Notes: a model not told the origin generated them from the sequence alone. A stretch of 64,000 nucleotides of DNA from Bacteroidales bacterium (GCA_031263015.1 JAISGN010000014.1:1-64000), one strand, 5' to 3'; positions 36,705-44,701 are shown, numbered from the stretch's first letter. Program-made: numbers and translations.

Positions 36705-36724
36705 AAGTGCGTATCGCACAGATA
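36683..36724. repeat. Two 21-bp units with palindromes at the end of a glycosyltransferase gene
   Basis: AAAAGTGCGT(T/A)TCGCA begins both 36683 and 36704. The second unit holds GTGCGTATCGCAC (36707-36719), the inverted form of the array palindrome with one change. The first unit is inside the coding sequence. Confidence 0.85.
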
Positions 36725-36736
36725 ATACCTGCTTTG

Positions 36737-37231
36737 CTATTCGTTATGGTAGGGTTCGTTGTTCAGAATTGAGAAAGCACGATAGAGCTGTTCAACTATC
36801 AGCACCCTAATCATTTGATGCGAGAACGTCATCCTTGAAAACGCCAGTTTGGAATCTGCTTCGGCATACACGTCTTGCGAGAAGCCGTAAGCGCCACCAA
36901 CGATGAGTATCAGTGTTTTAAGCGATTGATTCATCAAACCCTGAATCCGCTGAGCCAACTCCACACTTCGCAGCTGCAAACCCTGCTCATCGCACAGCAC
37001 AACCCTCACTCCACCGCCTCCGGAGGTCTTTTCCTTCTCCAAAAACCTCATAATCAGTTCGCCTTCTTTTCGTTTGACGTCCTCCGGGCTTGACTTCGCA
37101 CTCATCTTCGGCGGATTTATGACCGCCATCTCAAACTTCACGTAATGCGAAAGCCGCTTTGCATACTCCGCAACGCCCTCCTGCACAAACGAAACATCGG
37201 TTTTCCCGACCAAAATCAACTTTATATTCAC
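36737..37231 (-). CDS. rlmH: 23S rRNA pseudouridine-1915 N3-methyltransferase RlmH
   Basis: RlmH is a SPOUT enzyme that methylates pseudouridine 1915 of 23S rRNA. The 164-residue protein shows MNIKLILVGKT, VVLCDEQGLQLRSVELAQ, the knot loop LILIVGGAYGFSQDVY and the family-specific end LAFSRMTFSHQMIRVLIVEQLYRAFSILNNEPYHNE. Length is slightly above the usual 155-157. Its 5' leader of about 100 nt contains 21-bp repeat units and a GTGCGATACGCAC palindrome. Confidence 0.96.
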   Translation of the reverse strand: MNIKLILVGKTDVSFVQEGVAEYAKRLSHYVKFEMAVINPPKMSAKSSPEDVKRKEGELIMRFLEKEKTSGGGGVRVVLCDEQGLQLRSVELAQRIQGLMNQSLKTLILIVGGAYGFSQDVYAEADSKLAFSRMTFSHQMIRVLIVEQLYRAFSILNNEPYHNE

Positions 37232-37257
37232 TTTTCTTTGGTTTCAACGCCCTATTA

Positions 37258-37328
37258 TTTGCAAATACCGCAACAATCTTTGCCTCCAACGCCCTATAAT
37301 CAAATAATGTAGGTGCGATACGCACCTT
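37258..37328. repeat. 71-bp inverted partner of 38080-38150, in the rlmH leader
   Basis: Its reverse complement matches 38080-38150 at 64 of 71 positions (counted by hand). It spans three 21-bp units and contains GTGCGATACGCAC at 37313-37325. Because it lies between the rlmH -7 box and start codon it should be transcribed in the rlmH leader. Confidence 0.88.
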
Positions 37329-37336
37329 CGCAGTTG

Positions 37337-37344
37337 CAAAAGTA
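37337..37344 (-). promoter_or_regulatory. -7 box of rlmH
   Basis: TACTTTTG on the minus strand, 106 bp upstream of the rlmH start. Confidence 0.6.
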
Positions 37345-37619
37345 GGGAAAAAATCAATAATATTTCTTTTCGCTACCCGTAAGCAAAGTTCCAAAATTAC
37401 AGATTCCTATCACGGGCGGCTGAAACGAGACTTTTGAGAGGAATATGTAAGTTTCGCTTTAACACTTTTTTAACACAACACATCAAAAAGAGCCTTTAAA
37501 ACCGCCTTATTTCGTGCCAACGCCCTAATATGAGGTTTCAGCCCAACAAAACGCCCTTCAAATGTTAAAATATTTAACAATACGACCCTGTTTTCAAAAA
37601 ATACCGCCCCGAAACGAAC

Positions 37620-37663
37620 TGCCAACGCCATCAAATCAAATAATGTCAGTGCGACACGCACTT
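37620..37663. repeat. Palindrome-bearing unit, inverted copy of 38080-38123
   Basis: Contains GTGCGACACGCAC (37649-37661). From 37622 to 37661 the reverse complement matches 38083-38122 at 39 of 40 positions (counted by hand). Confidence 0.9.
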
Positions 37664-37706
37664 CCAACGACCTAAAACTTGCTTTTATTCCCTCAGGACT
37701 TGCTTT

Positions 37707-37847
37707 CGTTCATCTGTAATTTGATTTGGATGAGCAAAACATCGTATGTTTCCGAGCAAAACATGCCATCTTTCCATTTAAAACATCGTATGTTTCCGTT
37801 TAAAAGATGGCATGTTTTGCCCAACCAAATCAAATTACAGATGAACG
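37707..37847. repeat. 141-bp nested inverted repeat
   Basis: Outer arms 37707-37729 and 37825-37847 are perfect 23-bp reverse complements. Inner arms 37756-37773 and 37803-37820 are perfect 18-bp reverse complements. Within the loop region AAAACAT-type motifs recur every 22 bp (37736, 37758, 37780, 37802), the only clean 22-bp period in the window. The element could extrude as a cruciform or fold as RNA on either strand. Confidence 0.93.
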
Positions 37848-38039
37848 GAATTTGATTTTGGACGAACGAAACTTGATTTTAGACGAATAAAAGGGCGTTT
37901 TGAGATGGCGAAAGCAAAAAAAATGCCGTTTTTCGCTCTTTTTGGGGCGTTGGAACGAGATTTTGGAGAATTTATACAAAATTTCTTAACATTTGGATTT
38001 GATAAAAATGAGACGAATCTATAATTTAGGGCGTTGGAG

Positions 38040-38250
38040 GCAAATATTGTTGCCGTATTCGCAGATAATATTGCGGCGGAAGGTGCGTGTCGCACCGACA
38101 TTATTTGATTTGATGGCGTTGGAGGCAAAGATTATTGCCGTATTTGCAAAGATTGTTGCGGTATTCGTTGATTGCAATGCGGTATTCGCAAATGTTGTTG
38201 CGGCGGAAGCAGATATTATTGCGGTATTCGCAAATCGTAGGGCGGGGAAA
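38040..38250. repeat. 21-bp tandem array, GTATTCGCAAA family (10 units, one slip)
   Basis: Units start at 38040, 38061, 38082 and 38103, then after a one-base slip at 38125, 38146, 38167, 38188, 38209 and 38230. Most contain ATT(G/A)TTGC(C/G)GTATT. The third unit is the palindrome GTGCGTGTCGCAC (38083-38095). The array runs up to the end of rdgB. Confidence 0.93.
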
Positions 38251-38252
38251 CC

Positions 38253-38828
38253 TTATTGCAAGAGGTAGGAAAGGAGGTTGCGGACTGCCGAAAAGCGGTG
38301 TGAGATGGCGTTTTTCTCACTTAAAGTCATCTGTGAAAAGGTTTTGGCGTAGCCTTGCGGCATAAAAATCGGGTCATAGCCGAATCCGTCAGCGCCTTGT
38401 GGGCTTTGGGTGATGTGTCCCTTGCATTCGCCTTCAAAAAACCTCTCTTCGCCGCCCTCAATCAGGCAGATGACGGTGCGAAAGCGTGCCCGGCGGTCGT
38501 CAAAGGGCTTCATATTGAGCAGAAGTTTGCTTACGTTGTCGGCAAAGGTCGCATTCTCACCCGCATAGCGAGCGGAAAAAACGCCGGGAGCACCTTTGAG
38601 TGCCGCCACTTCAAGTCCCGTGTCGTCGGAAAAGCAATCCAGACCATATTTTGCGAAGATATAGCGGGCTTTTTGTTGCGCATTCTCCTCCAAAGTCAGA
38701 AAATCTTCCGGTATGATGTCGTTACAGCCGATTTCTTTCAAGCTTACCAGCCGCAAAGTGCCGTTGGCAAGGTCGGTAATCTCCTTTATCTTGTGTTGAT
38801 TGTTGCTTGCAATGACCAGTTCTCTCAT
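38253..38828 (-). CDS. rdgB: XTP/dITP diphosphatase (RdgB/HAM1)
   Basis: The enzyme removes non-canonical purine triphosphates such as dITP and XTP. Family motifs are visible: MRELVIASNNQHKIKEI, FSDDTGLEVAALKGAPGVFSARYAG, GFGYDPIFMPQGYAKTFSQM and the end EKNAISHRFSAVRNL. I start at 38828 (191 residues) because the family begins there; the frame is open 24 codons further up. It lies 43 bp after the PHP phosphatase gene. A 21-bp array begins two bases past its stop codon. Confidence 0.96.
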   Translation of the reverse strand: MRELVIASNNQHKIKEITDLANGTLRLVSLKEIGCNDIIPEDFLTLEENAQQKARYIFAKYGLDCFSDDTGLEVAALKGAPGVFSARYAGENATFADNVSKLLLNMKPFDDRRARFRTVICLIEGGEERFFEGECKGHITQSPQGADGFGYDPIFMPQGYAKTFSQMTLSEKNAISHRFSAVRNLLSYLLQ

Positions 38829-38871
38829 TTTGATTTTATGTTGTTTGATTTTAATGCTGTTGATGTGAGGT

Positions 38872-39717
38872 TTAAATGCGGCAAGGCTTCCATCCCTCAT
38901 CGTAAATCATCACTTCCGAAAAGCCAAGCGTCTTTACAGCCTCACGAGTCTCGCAAAAAAGGCTGTCAATCTCGCTTACGTTGTGGCAATCGGTGGATAT
39001 AGTGATGGGAATCCGCATTTGAGCGATGCGTTGCAGCCATTTGCGGGACGGAAACAGGTCTTCGCAGCGGTGTTTGTAGAGTCCGCGGCAATTAACCTCT
39101 ATTATAATGCCGCCGGTCTTGCTTATGAGTTCCAGAGTGCTCATCATAAGGTCTTCATACCAGCGTTCGTCCTCGCTAAAGAAGCGATTGTGGTTGTGCA
39201 TCTTGATTTTGTCCAGATGTCCTATGATATTGGGGCGGCATTTGCTAATCATGGCGTTGGTTTGTGAGAAAAACGCACCCACAGCCTTGCGAATATCGCC
39301 GCCGAATATCGTTTGGAGTTCGTTATCGTAGGTTTCCTGCTTGCCGCCATCAATAAACCACATCCTGTTGTCGCCTTTTAATTTCACCAAATGAACACAG
39401 CCGATGAAGTAATCAAGGTTTGCGGCGGCTGCTCTTTGATTTATGTCTTCTATAAGGTCGGTTATGTAGTCGTATTCCAAGCCTATGGCGAGTTTAATCT
39501 TGTTTTTGTATTTTTCTTTCAGCCTTCGGCATTCGTCAAGGTAGGTTTGGAGTTGTTCTTGCTTGACGGCAAAGGTGTTTTCAAAGGGAACGGGGGCGTG
39601 AGATGAGAATCCGAAGTGGGTTAAGCCCTTTTCAATGGCGGCAATGACCATTTCCTCAGGCGTATTCTTGCCATCGCAGAACGTATTGTGAGAATGGAAT
39701 GTGAATTTGTCAGGCAT
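38872..39717 (-). CDS. hisK: PHP-family histidinol-phosphatase
   Basis: The 281-residue protein is a trinuclear-metal phosphatase of the PHP superfamily. Visible motifs are FTFHSHNTFCDG, HFGFSSHAPVP, GLEYDY, FIGCVHLV, IGHLDKIK, IIEVNCRGL and TISTDCHNVSEI, in the usual order for HisK histidinol-phosphatases, which give histidinol in histidine synthesis. No other his genes are adjacent, so the substrate is inferred from family only. The start at 39717 (MPDKFTFHSHN) is chosen over one 13 codons earlier that lies at the promoter box. Confidence 0.88.
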   Translation of the reverse strand: MPDKFTFHSHNTFCDGKNTPEEMVIAAIEKGLTHFGFSSHAPVPFENTFAVKQEQLQTYLDECRRLKEKYKNKIKLAIGLEYDYITDLIEDINQRAAAANLDYFIGCVHLVKLKGDNRMWFIDGGKQETYDNELQTIFGGDIRKAVGAFFSQTNAMISKCRPNIIGHLDKIKMHNHNRFFSEDERWYEDLMMSTLELISKTGGIIIEVNCRGLYKHRCEDLFPSRKWLQRIAQMRIPITISTDCHNVSEIDSLFCETREAVKTLGFSEVMIYDEGWKPCRI

Positions 39718-39753
39718 CGCTGTATTATTGTAAGTTTTCGTAGAAACGAAGTG

Positions 39754-39761
39754 CAAAATTA
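39754..39761 (-). promoter_or_regulatory. -7 box of the hisK-rdgB operon
   Basis: TAATTTTG on the minus strand, 36 bp upstream of the ATG. No clear TTTG partner. Confidence 0.5.
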
Positions 39762-39816
39762 CAACTTTATTATTTGATTTGAGCGGGACGAAAACAGACT
39801 TTATTTTATTTTTTAC

Positions 39817-39824
39817 TACTTTTG
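39817..39824 (+). promoter_or_regulatory. -7 box of the small lipoprotein-lpxB operon
   Basis: TACTTTTG, 26 bp upstream of the ATG at 39851. It lies after the frame's earlier ATG at 39779, so that start is rejected. Confidence 0.62.
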
Positions 39825-39850
39825 AAGCCGTATTAACAAGTTATGAAGAT

Positions 39851-40135
39851 ATGAAAAGCAAGAAAAAACTGCTCCTTATAGCCTTTTGCGGCGTTGGAAC
39901 GATGTTTGCCTGCGGCGTAAGTTCGTGTTCGGACGTTGAATGCAACTGTCTGATGACCTATTCCATAGATGGTGAATTTGAAGACTCATATAAATATGAG
40001 GAAACCTTGTATGATGTTGATAGAACCAAATGTGAAAACGCCGACAAGAGCATTTACAGCAGCGAAATGAGCAAAAGAGACAGCGTTCTCTCATCTGACG
40101 GTATTGATGTGAGCGTTGATTGCTATCCTTGGTAG
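39851..40135 (+). CDS. Hypothetical small Cys-rich lipoprotein
   Basis: I do not recognise the family. The 94-residue protein begins MKSKKKLLLIAFCGVGTMF and then has a possible lipobox (GVSSC, cysteine 26), followed closely by two more cysteines (ECNC) and two near the end. Middle and C-terminal parts are acidic and polar with no membrane helix. It lies 6 bp before lpxB, so it shares the operon, but no functional link can be shown. Cysteines after the lipid site may form disulfides in the periplasm. Confidence 0.65.
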   Translation: MKSKKKLLLIAFCGVGTMFACGVSSCSDVECNCLMTYSIDGEFEDSYKYEETLYDVDRTKCENADKSIYSSEMSKRDSVLSSDGIDVSVDCYPW

Positions 40136-40141
40136 AAAACG

Positions 40142-41260
40142 ATGAAGTATTACTTGATTGCAGGGGAATTAAGCGGGGATTTGCATGCCGCTTATCTGAT
40201 AAGGGAGTTGGGCAAACTTGATAAGGATGCTGTTTTTAGGGGCTTTGGCGGCGACAAAATGGCAGAAGAGGGCTGCGAAATCAGAAAACACATCAGGGAA
40301 ATGGCGTTTATGGGTTTTGTAGAGGTGATTGCCAACCTCAAAAGCGTGCTCGGCAACATCAAAGTCTGCAAAGAGGATATTCTTGCCTTCGCTCCCGATG
40401 TTGTGATAACGATTGACTACCCGGGATTCAACCTTCGCATTGCCGAATGGGCTAAAAAACATAATATAAAGGTCTTTCATTACATCTCTCCTACGGTTTG
40501 GGCGTGGAAAAAGGGGCGAATAAAGTCCATGAAGCGGATTTTGAGCGGGCTTTACGTCATTCTGCCCTTTGAGAAGCCTTTTTACGCCGCTCATAACTTT
40601 GATGTGAAGTATTTCGGCAGCCCTTTGCTTGATGAGATATCAGATTTCCGTGCGGCGAATGCTGATAAGGCGGCGGCGGAAGCAGACAATAAGGAATCCA
40701 AACCAATGATTGTGCTCATGCCGGGAAGTCGCAGTCAGGAGATACGAAAGATGCTGCCGCTGCAACTTGATTTGGCGGCGAAATATCCTCAATTCAGGTT
40801 CGTCATAGCAGGAGTTAATACTCACACTGAGGCGTTTTATAAAAATATTATCAGGGATGCCGATGTTGATGTGAGGTTTAACAGCACCTATTGCTTGCTT
40901 AACCAAGCCCAAGCCGCCGTTGTAACATCGGGAACGGCTACTTTGGAGGCGGCTTTGTTCGGTTTGCCGCAAGTGGTGTGCTATAAGGCTAATGCGTTGT
41001 CAATATTCATCGGACGCTTGGTTGTGAAGGTGAAGTATATTTCTTTGGTTAATCTCATCCTTAACAGACTTTCGGTTACCGAACTCATACAAGGCGACTG
41101 CAATAAGAGGAATTTGGAGCGGGAATTTGAGAGAATAGTTTTTGATAAGGAGAATATAAAGCGGATTAAAGCCGATTACGCCGAAATAAATGCTCTTTTG
41201 GGCAGTGCGGGAGCAAGTTCGGCAATAGCGGAAGATATTTTCAAAACATTAAAACCATAG
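40142..41260 (+). CDS. lpxB: Lipid-A-disaccharide synthase
   Basis: LpxB joins UDP-2,3-diacylglucosamine and lipid X to form the lipid A disaccharide at the inner membrane. The 372-residue GT19 enzyme shows MKYYLIAGELSGDLHAAYLIREL, GFGGDKMAEEGCEI, PDVVITIDYPGFNLRIA, HYISPTVWAWKKGRI, LMPGSRSQEI and VTSGTATLEAALFGLPQVVCYKA. It starts 6 bp after a small lipoprotein gene and 3 bp before the SpoIID gene. Confidence 0.97.
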   Translation: MKYYLIAGELSGDLHAAYLIRELGKLDKDAVFRGFGGDKMAEEGCEIRKHIREMAFMGFVEVIANLKSVLGNIKVCKEDILAFAPDVVITIDYPGFNLRIAEWAKKHNIKVFHYISPTVWAWKKGRIKSMKRILSGLYVILPFEKPFYAAHNFDVKYFGSPLLDEISDFRAANADKAAAEADNKESKPMIVLMPGSRSQEIRKMLPLQLDLAAKYPQFRFVIAGVNTHTEAFYKNIIRDADVDVRFNSTYCLLNQAQAAVVTSGTATLEAALFGLPQVVCYKANALSIFIGRLVVKVKYISLVNLILNRLSVTELIQGDCNKRNLEREFERIVFDKENIKRIKADYAEINALLGSAGASSAIAEDIFKTLKP

Positions 41261-41263
41261 TTT

Positions 41264-42409
41264 ATGAAGCGGATTGTTGCACTCATTATTATATTATGCA
41301 CTTTGAGCAGCCTGTCCTTTGGTCAGAAGATACGGATAAGGGTTTTCAGCGATATGAACGTTGATAAGGCGGAAATCAAAGCCCTTTTCGGCACCTACAC
41401 TCTTTATTTCAACGACACGATACGGGTGAATATGAAGAGGAATGCAAGGATTGAGGTGGCGAACCGAAACAATAAGTTGCGGGTATCAATCAATGACAGC
41501 CTTATGGGAGATTACAATAAACTGAAACTTGCTTCCTTCGGGCTGAAATCTTTTTTCGCCCTCACGCCTTCGGATAATGAGAAACTCAAACGCAATTATG
41601 ATGATGATTTAGTAGTAACTCCGAGCGGCAAAGCCTTACTTCTGATTAATGAAGTGGCGGAAGACAACTATATTGCAGCCGTTGTGCAGAGCGAAACTTG
41701 GGGAGCGACCACTAATGTGGAGTTTTTCAAGGTTCAAGCCTTATGTTGCCGCAACTATATGATGAAAAACCTCAACAAACACAAGAAAGACGGCTATAAT
41801 CTTTGCGATTGCGTCCATTGTCAGGTGTATAAATCCCGTGCAAACAAGCCTGAGGTCATTGAAGCGGTGTATAAAACCAATAAAGAGGTGATTTGCGACA
41901 CTAATGGCAACATTATAGAGACTCCTTTCCACTCTAATTCGGGCGGAACGACCGTTGCGGCTGTTGATGTTTGGGGAAAGGATGTGCCTTATCTGGTTTC
42001 GGTGGAAGATACCTTTTCTTTGGCGTCCAAAAACCTTAACTGGGAGAAACAGATTCGCATCAGGGAGTGGCTAAACTACTTTCGCGACAAGGGAATTGAC
42101 ATAAAAGATTCCGCAAACCGCATTGCGCTGCTCAATTTCAATCAATCAACAGGACGAAAGAAAGATATAATGGGCGTTTCTTTGGTTCAGATTCGCAAAG
42201 ACTTCGGTTTGAAATCCACTTTCTTCAATGTGCAGGAATGGGGCAGCGATGTAAAACTCACAGGCAAGGGTTACGGACACGGAGTCGGGCTTTCGCAGGA
42301 AGGAGCCATCATTATGTGCGAACAAGGCTTTGAATACTGGGAAGTAATTGAGCATTACTTTCCGTCATGCAGGGTTATGAAGGAATCGGATTTGAAATCG
42401 GGGCTATAA
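41264..42409 (+). CDS. SpoIID/LytB domain protein, exported
   Basis: The 381-residue protein has a signal peptide (ending LSFGQ), a beta-rich N-terminal domain and a SpoIID domain (about 120-370): INEVAEDNYIAAVVQSETWG, VQALCCRNYMMKN, CVHCQVYKS, ETPFHSNSGGTTV and GKGYGHGVGLSQEGAIIM. In sporulating Firmicutes SpoIID cuts glycan strands; in non-sporulating Bacteroidetes this domain is thought to act on peptidoglycan. It is last in the small lipoprotein-lpxB-spoIID operon and its end overlaps the convergent MATE gene by 6 bp. Confidence 0.92.
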   Translation: MKRIVALIIILCTLSSLSFGQKIRIRVFSDMNVDKAEIKALFGTYTLYFNDTIRVNMKRNARIEVANRNNKLRVSINDSLMGDYNKLKLASFGLKSFFALTPSDNEKLKRNYDDDLVVTPSGKALLLINEVAEDNYIAAVVQSETWGATTNVEFFKVQALCCRNYMMKNLNKHKKDGYNLCDCVHCQVYKSRANKPEVIEAVYKTNKEVICDTNGNIIETPFHSNSGGTTVAAVDVWGKDVPYLVSVEDTFSLASKNLNWEKQIRIREWLNYFRDKGIDIKDSANRIALLNFNQSTGRKKDIMGVSLVQIRKDFGLKSTFFNVQEWGSDVKLTGKGYGHGVGLSQEGAIIMCEQGFEYWEVIEHYFPSCRVMKESDLKSGL

Positions 42410-43717
42410 ATCGCCTTTACCGAAAATCAGTTTGCGGGAAAACAACGCCATAAGCACACTTCGCGCCGCCAGATACAAAAGAAAACCTATCCAAAGGGCG
42501 TTGTTGCCGATGTATTGCCTGAATAAAAAGAACACGGCAAAGTAAAGAGCGGTTGCAATGAAGATTGCGTTGCGCATAATAGCCGATTGAGTCATCCCTA
42601 TCAGTATTCCGTCATAGAGAAACGCCACAAAACCGCACAGAGGTATCAAAAGCGTCCAGCCAAGATAGGTTTGAGCGGCATCAATCACGTTTTGCTGGTC
42701 GGTAAGCAAGTAAAGAATGTCGCCCGACCAAAGAGCATAAACGCCAACCACTATAAGGCTTAACACCAAACCCCATAATAATATGTATGAAACGCTCTTT
42801 CGCAGATTTTTTCTGTCCTTTGCACCCACGTATCGCCCGCAAAGACTCTCGGCAGCGTAAGCAAAACCATCCATAAAGTAAGAAAAAAGAGTGAAAAGCT
42901 GCATAAGAAGAGTATTAACCGCCAGAAGAGGATAAGGCATCTTTGAGGAGGCGATGGTGAAATAAGAGGATACGACAATCAGACAAAGAGTCCGCAGAAA
43001 GATATCCGAATTGACTTTAAAGAATTCAAGCATCTTGGTTTTGTTAAGGCTTTTGCGGAAATTGAAAAGAGGTAAGAGTTTGCCGTATTTTGCAAAGAAA
43101 AAAATGAAAGTAGCGATTAATCCGCCGTATTGAGCAATAACCGTTCCCCAAGCCACGCCTTCTATCTTCATACCCAAGCCGAGAACAAACCAAAGGCTGA
43201 AAACGATGTTAAGAATGTTGATAAAGATGGCGATAAACATAGGAGTATTTGAATCTTGCATACCAATAAACCATCCTTTAAGGGCATACATTCCAAGCGT
43301 TGCGGGCGCTGCCCAAATTCTAATGAAGAAATAGGTCAGCGCAAGGTCTAATACCGAGTTTTTGTTCTCAATCAATGACGCTGCAACCCACGAAATCGGC
43401 ACCTGAAGCAGAATTAACGCCGCTGCTGCCGCAAAAGCAATGAAGCAAGCACGGGAAAGGATGTTCATTGCTTCGTTCATGTCCTTTGCTCCGAAGGCTT
43501 GAGCCGTGAAACCGCTGGTTCCCATTCGCAAAAAGCCGAAATTCCAATAGATAAACGTGAAAAGCATACTGCCGACCGCCACTCCGCCGATATAATCCAT
43601 CGTTCCGCCGTCCGCATTCAAGTGTCCGACAATCGCAGTGTCTATCATACCGAGCAGAGGCACCGTTATATTGGTGATGATGTTAGGTATGGCTAATCGG
43701 AGAATTCGTTTATTCAC
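42404..43717 (-). CDS. MATE family efflux transporter
   Basis: The 437-residue protein has twelve hydrophobic segments in two similar halves, as in MATE cation-coupled drug exporters (DinF-like branch). Typical stretches are LAIPNIITNITVPLLGMIDTAIVGHL near the start and GTSGFTAQAFGAKDMNEA. It sits in the inner membrane; the substrate is unknown. Its start overlaps the end of the upstream cytochrome-b-like gene by 8 bp, and its end overlaps the SpoIID gene on the other strand by 6 bp. Confidence 0.93.
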   Translation of the reverse strand: MNKRILRLAIPNIITNITVPLLGMIDTAIVGHLNADGGTMDYIGGVAVGSMLFTFIYWNFGFLRMGTSGFTAQAFGAKDMNEAMNILSRACFIAFAAAAALILLQVPISWVAASLIENKNSVLDLALTYFFIRIWAAPATLGMYALKGWFIGMQDSNTPMFIAIFINILNIVFSLWFVLGLGMKIEGVAWGTVIAQYGGLIATFIFFFAKYGKLLPLFNFRKSLNKTKMLEFFKVNSDIFLRTLCLIVVSSYFTIASSKMPYPLLAVNTLLMQLFTLFSYFMDGFAYAAESLCGRYVGAKDRKNLRKSVSYILLWGLVLSLIVVGVYALWSGDILYLLTDQQNVIDAAQTYLGWTLLIPLCGFVAFLYDGILIGMTQSAIMRNAIFIATALYFAVFFLFRQYIGNNALWIGFLLYLAARSVLMALFSRKLIFGKGDL

Positions 43718-44408
43718 TCTGTTTTCCCTTTTTGATGAAGAGTCTTTTGAAATAAGCGATATGCCACAGGATATGAATCAATCCGATTAGCGTCATAACG
43801 ATGCCGAACCAGACATGGATTTTCAGAACCGAAGCATAAAAACCGCCATACCAGCCATAATTAAGTCCGAACACCAGATAAAGCCCGCCGATGCAAGAAC
43901 CGATGAAGGCAATCAGCAAAACAACATTCCATATTCGGCGATGAGTGATTTTACGCATCACTTTGGCTCGGACAAGCAAAGCAGTAGCGGCATACAACGC
44001 CATAACAATGACGGCAATCGTGATAAGAGGATAGGGTTTTGAAGTTTTGGCGGGTTCGGGTGCGGCTTGCACGCTTTGAGGGGCGGCAACAATCTCTTCT
44101 TCCTTCGGTTGAGCATCTTCTTTGACCGAATCGCCGGCAGGAATTGCCGTTTGGCGAGCGGCATCCTTTGTTTTGGGTTTCGGCGATTTGGTTTGCGTCT
44201 TCTCAACTGCGGCAAGAGTGTCTTTTTGTGGGCTTTGAGCGGTATCTTCCACCAATCCGTGGTCGCAAAATCCGTCTTTGTTTTCGTCAATAAAGCGACC
44301 GCAGCCATGAACGCAGTTAATTTTCGTGCCATTGCCGAAAGGACACTGGGCAAAGAGCGTAAGACCGACAAAAAACGCCGATATAAATATTAGAAACCTT
44401 AATTTCAT
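43710..44408 (-). CDS. Membrane protein with cytochrome-b-like (DUF4405-type) C-terminus and Cys/Asp-rich N-terminal motif
   Basis: After a signal peptide (ending TLFAQ) comes a short motif with four cysteines, NCVHGCGRFIDENKDGFCDHG within residues 30-52, that looks like a metal-binding or EF-hand-like loop. Then follows a Pro/Lys/Ala-rich linker (about 55-125) and four membrane helices (about 127-148, 158-180, 187-205, 205-225) with histidines placed as in small heme b proteins (KITHRRIWN, KIHVWFGIVMTLIGLIHILWHI). It may carry electrons across the inner membrane. It forms an operon with the MATE gene. Confidence 0.75.
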   Translation of the reverse strand: MKLRFLIFISAFFVGLTLFAQCPFGNGTKINCVHGCGRFIDENKDGFCDHGLVEDTAQSPQKDTLAAVEKTQTKSPKPKTKDAARQTAIPAGDSVKEDAQPKEEEIVAAPQSVQAAPEPAKTSKPYPLITIAVIVMALYAATALLVRAKVMRKITHRRIWNVVLLIAFIGSCIGGLYLVFGLNYGWYGGFYASVLKIHVWFGIVMTLIGLIHILWHIAYFKRLFIKKGKQSE

Positions 44409-44433
44409 TTGCTATCTCCTTAAAAAACGAATG

Positions 44434-44441
44434 CAAAATTA
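44434..44441 (-). promoter_or_regulatory. -7 box of the cytochrome-b-like/MATE operon
   Basis: TAATTTTG on the minus strand, 25 bp upstream of the ATG. No TTTG at ideal spacing. Confidence 0.5.
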
Positions 44442-44471
44442 AGCAAAAAAACTCTAAATCAATTTCCCGTC

Positions 44472-44597
44472 AAAATGAAACGGCGTTTGGTGAAAATGAA
44501 AGGCTGTTTCGTTTGAGCGAAAGGCTGTTTCATTTTAACCGAACAGCCTTTGAGAAAAAGGAAATAAAGTATTGTATGTGCGATATGTACATTTGGC
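44472..44597. repeat. 21-bp tandem array, mixed orientation (6 units)
   Basis: Units at 44472, 44493, 44514, 44535, 44556 and 44577. Units 2 and 3 carry AAAGGCTGTTTC, unit 4 the opposite GAACAGCCTTTG, unit 1 AAACGGCGTTTG. The last unit has a decayed palindrome, TGTGCGATATGTACA. The array sits 30 bp before the -33 element of the T9SS gene. Confidence 0.9.
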
Positions 44598-44627
44598 GGG
44601 TTTAAATGCGGTTTTGAGGAAATATTG

Positions 44628-44658
44628 TTTGATATTAGAAATAAAAGTTGTACTTTTG
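44628..44658 (+). promoter_or_regulatory. Bacteroidetes promoter of the T9SS cargo gene
   Basis: TTTG (44628-44631) and TACTTTTG (44651-44658) are 19 bp apart. Confidence 0.83.
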
Positions 44659-44701
44659 CAGCAGTAAAAACTCATAAACAATATCTAAAACAGCAATACG
44701 T

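Larger units (their letters stand above)
37345..38252. other. 0.9-kb non-coding repeat island between rlmH and rdgB
   Basis: No frame here looks like a protein; short frames are repeat translations. From left to right it holds scattered CCAACGCC motifs (37500-37625), a palindrome unit (37620-37663), two ACTTGCTTT units 21 bp apart (about 37677-37719), a nested inverted repeat (37707-37847), two TTGATTTT units of 21 bp (37848-37889), GGGCGTTGGA motifs in the opposite sense (37954-38037), and the GTATTCGCAAA array (38040-38250). Motifs in the left half recur inverted in the right half. Confidence 0.85.

Noticed and set aside
37470..38268. Short frames in the rlmH-rdgB island read as small proteins
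   Set aside because: They are low-complexity translations of the repeats (for example repeated IAVFA segments) and occur in several frames and on both strands.
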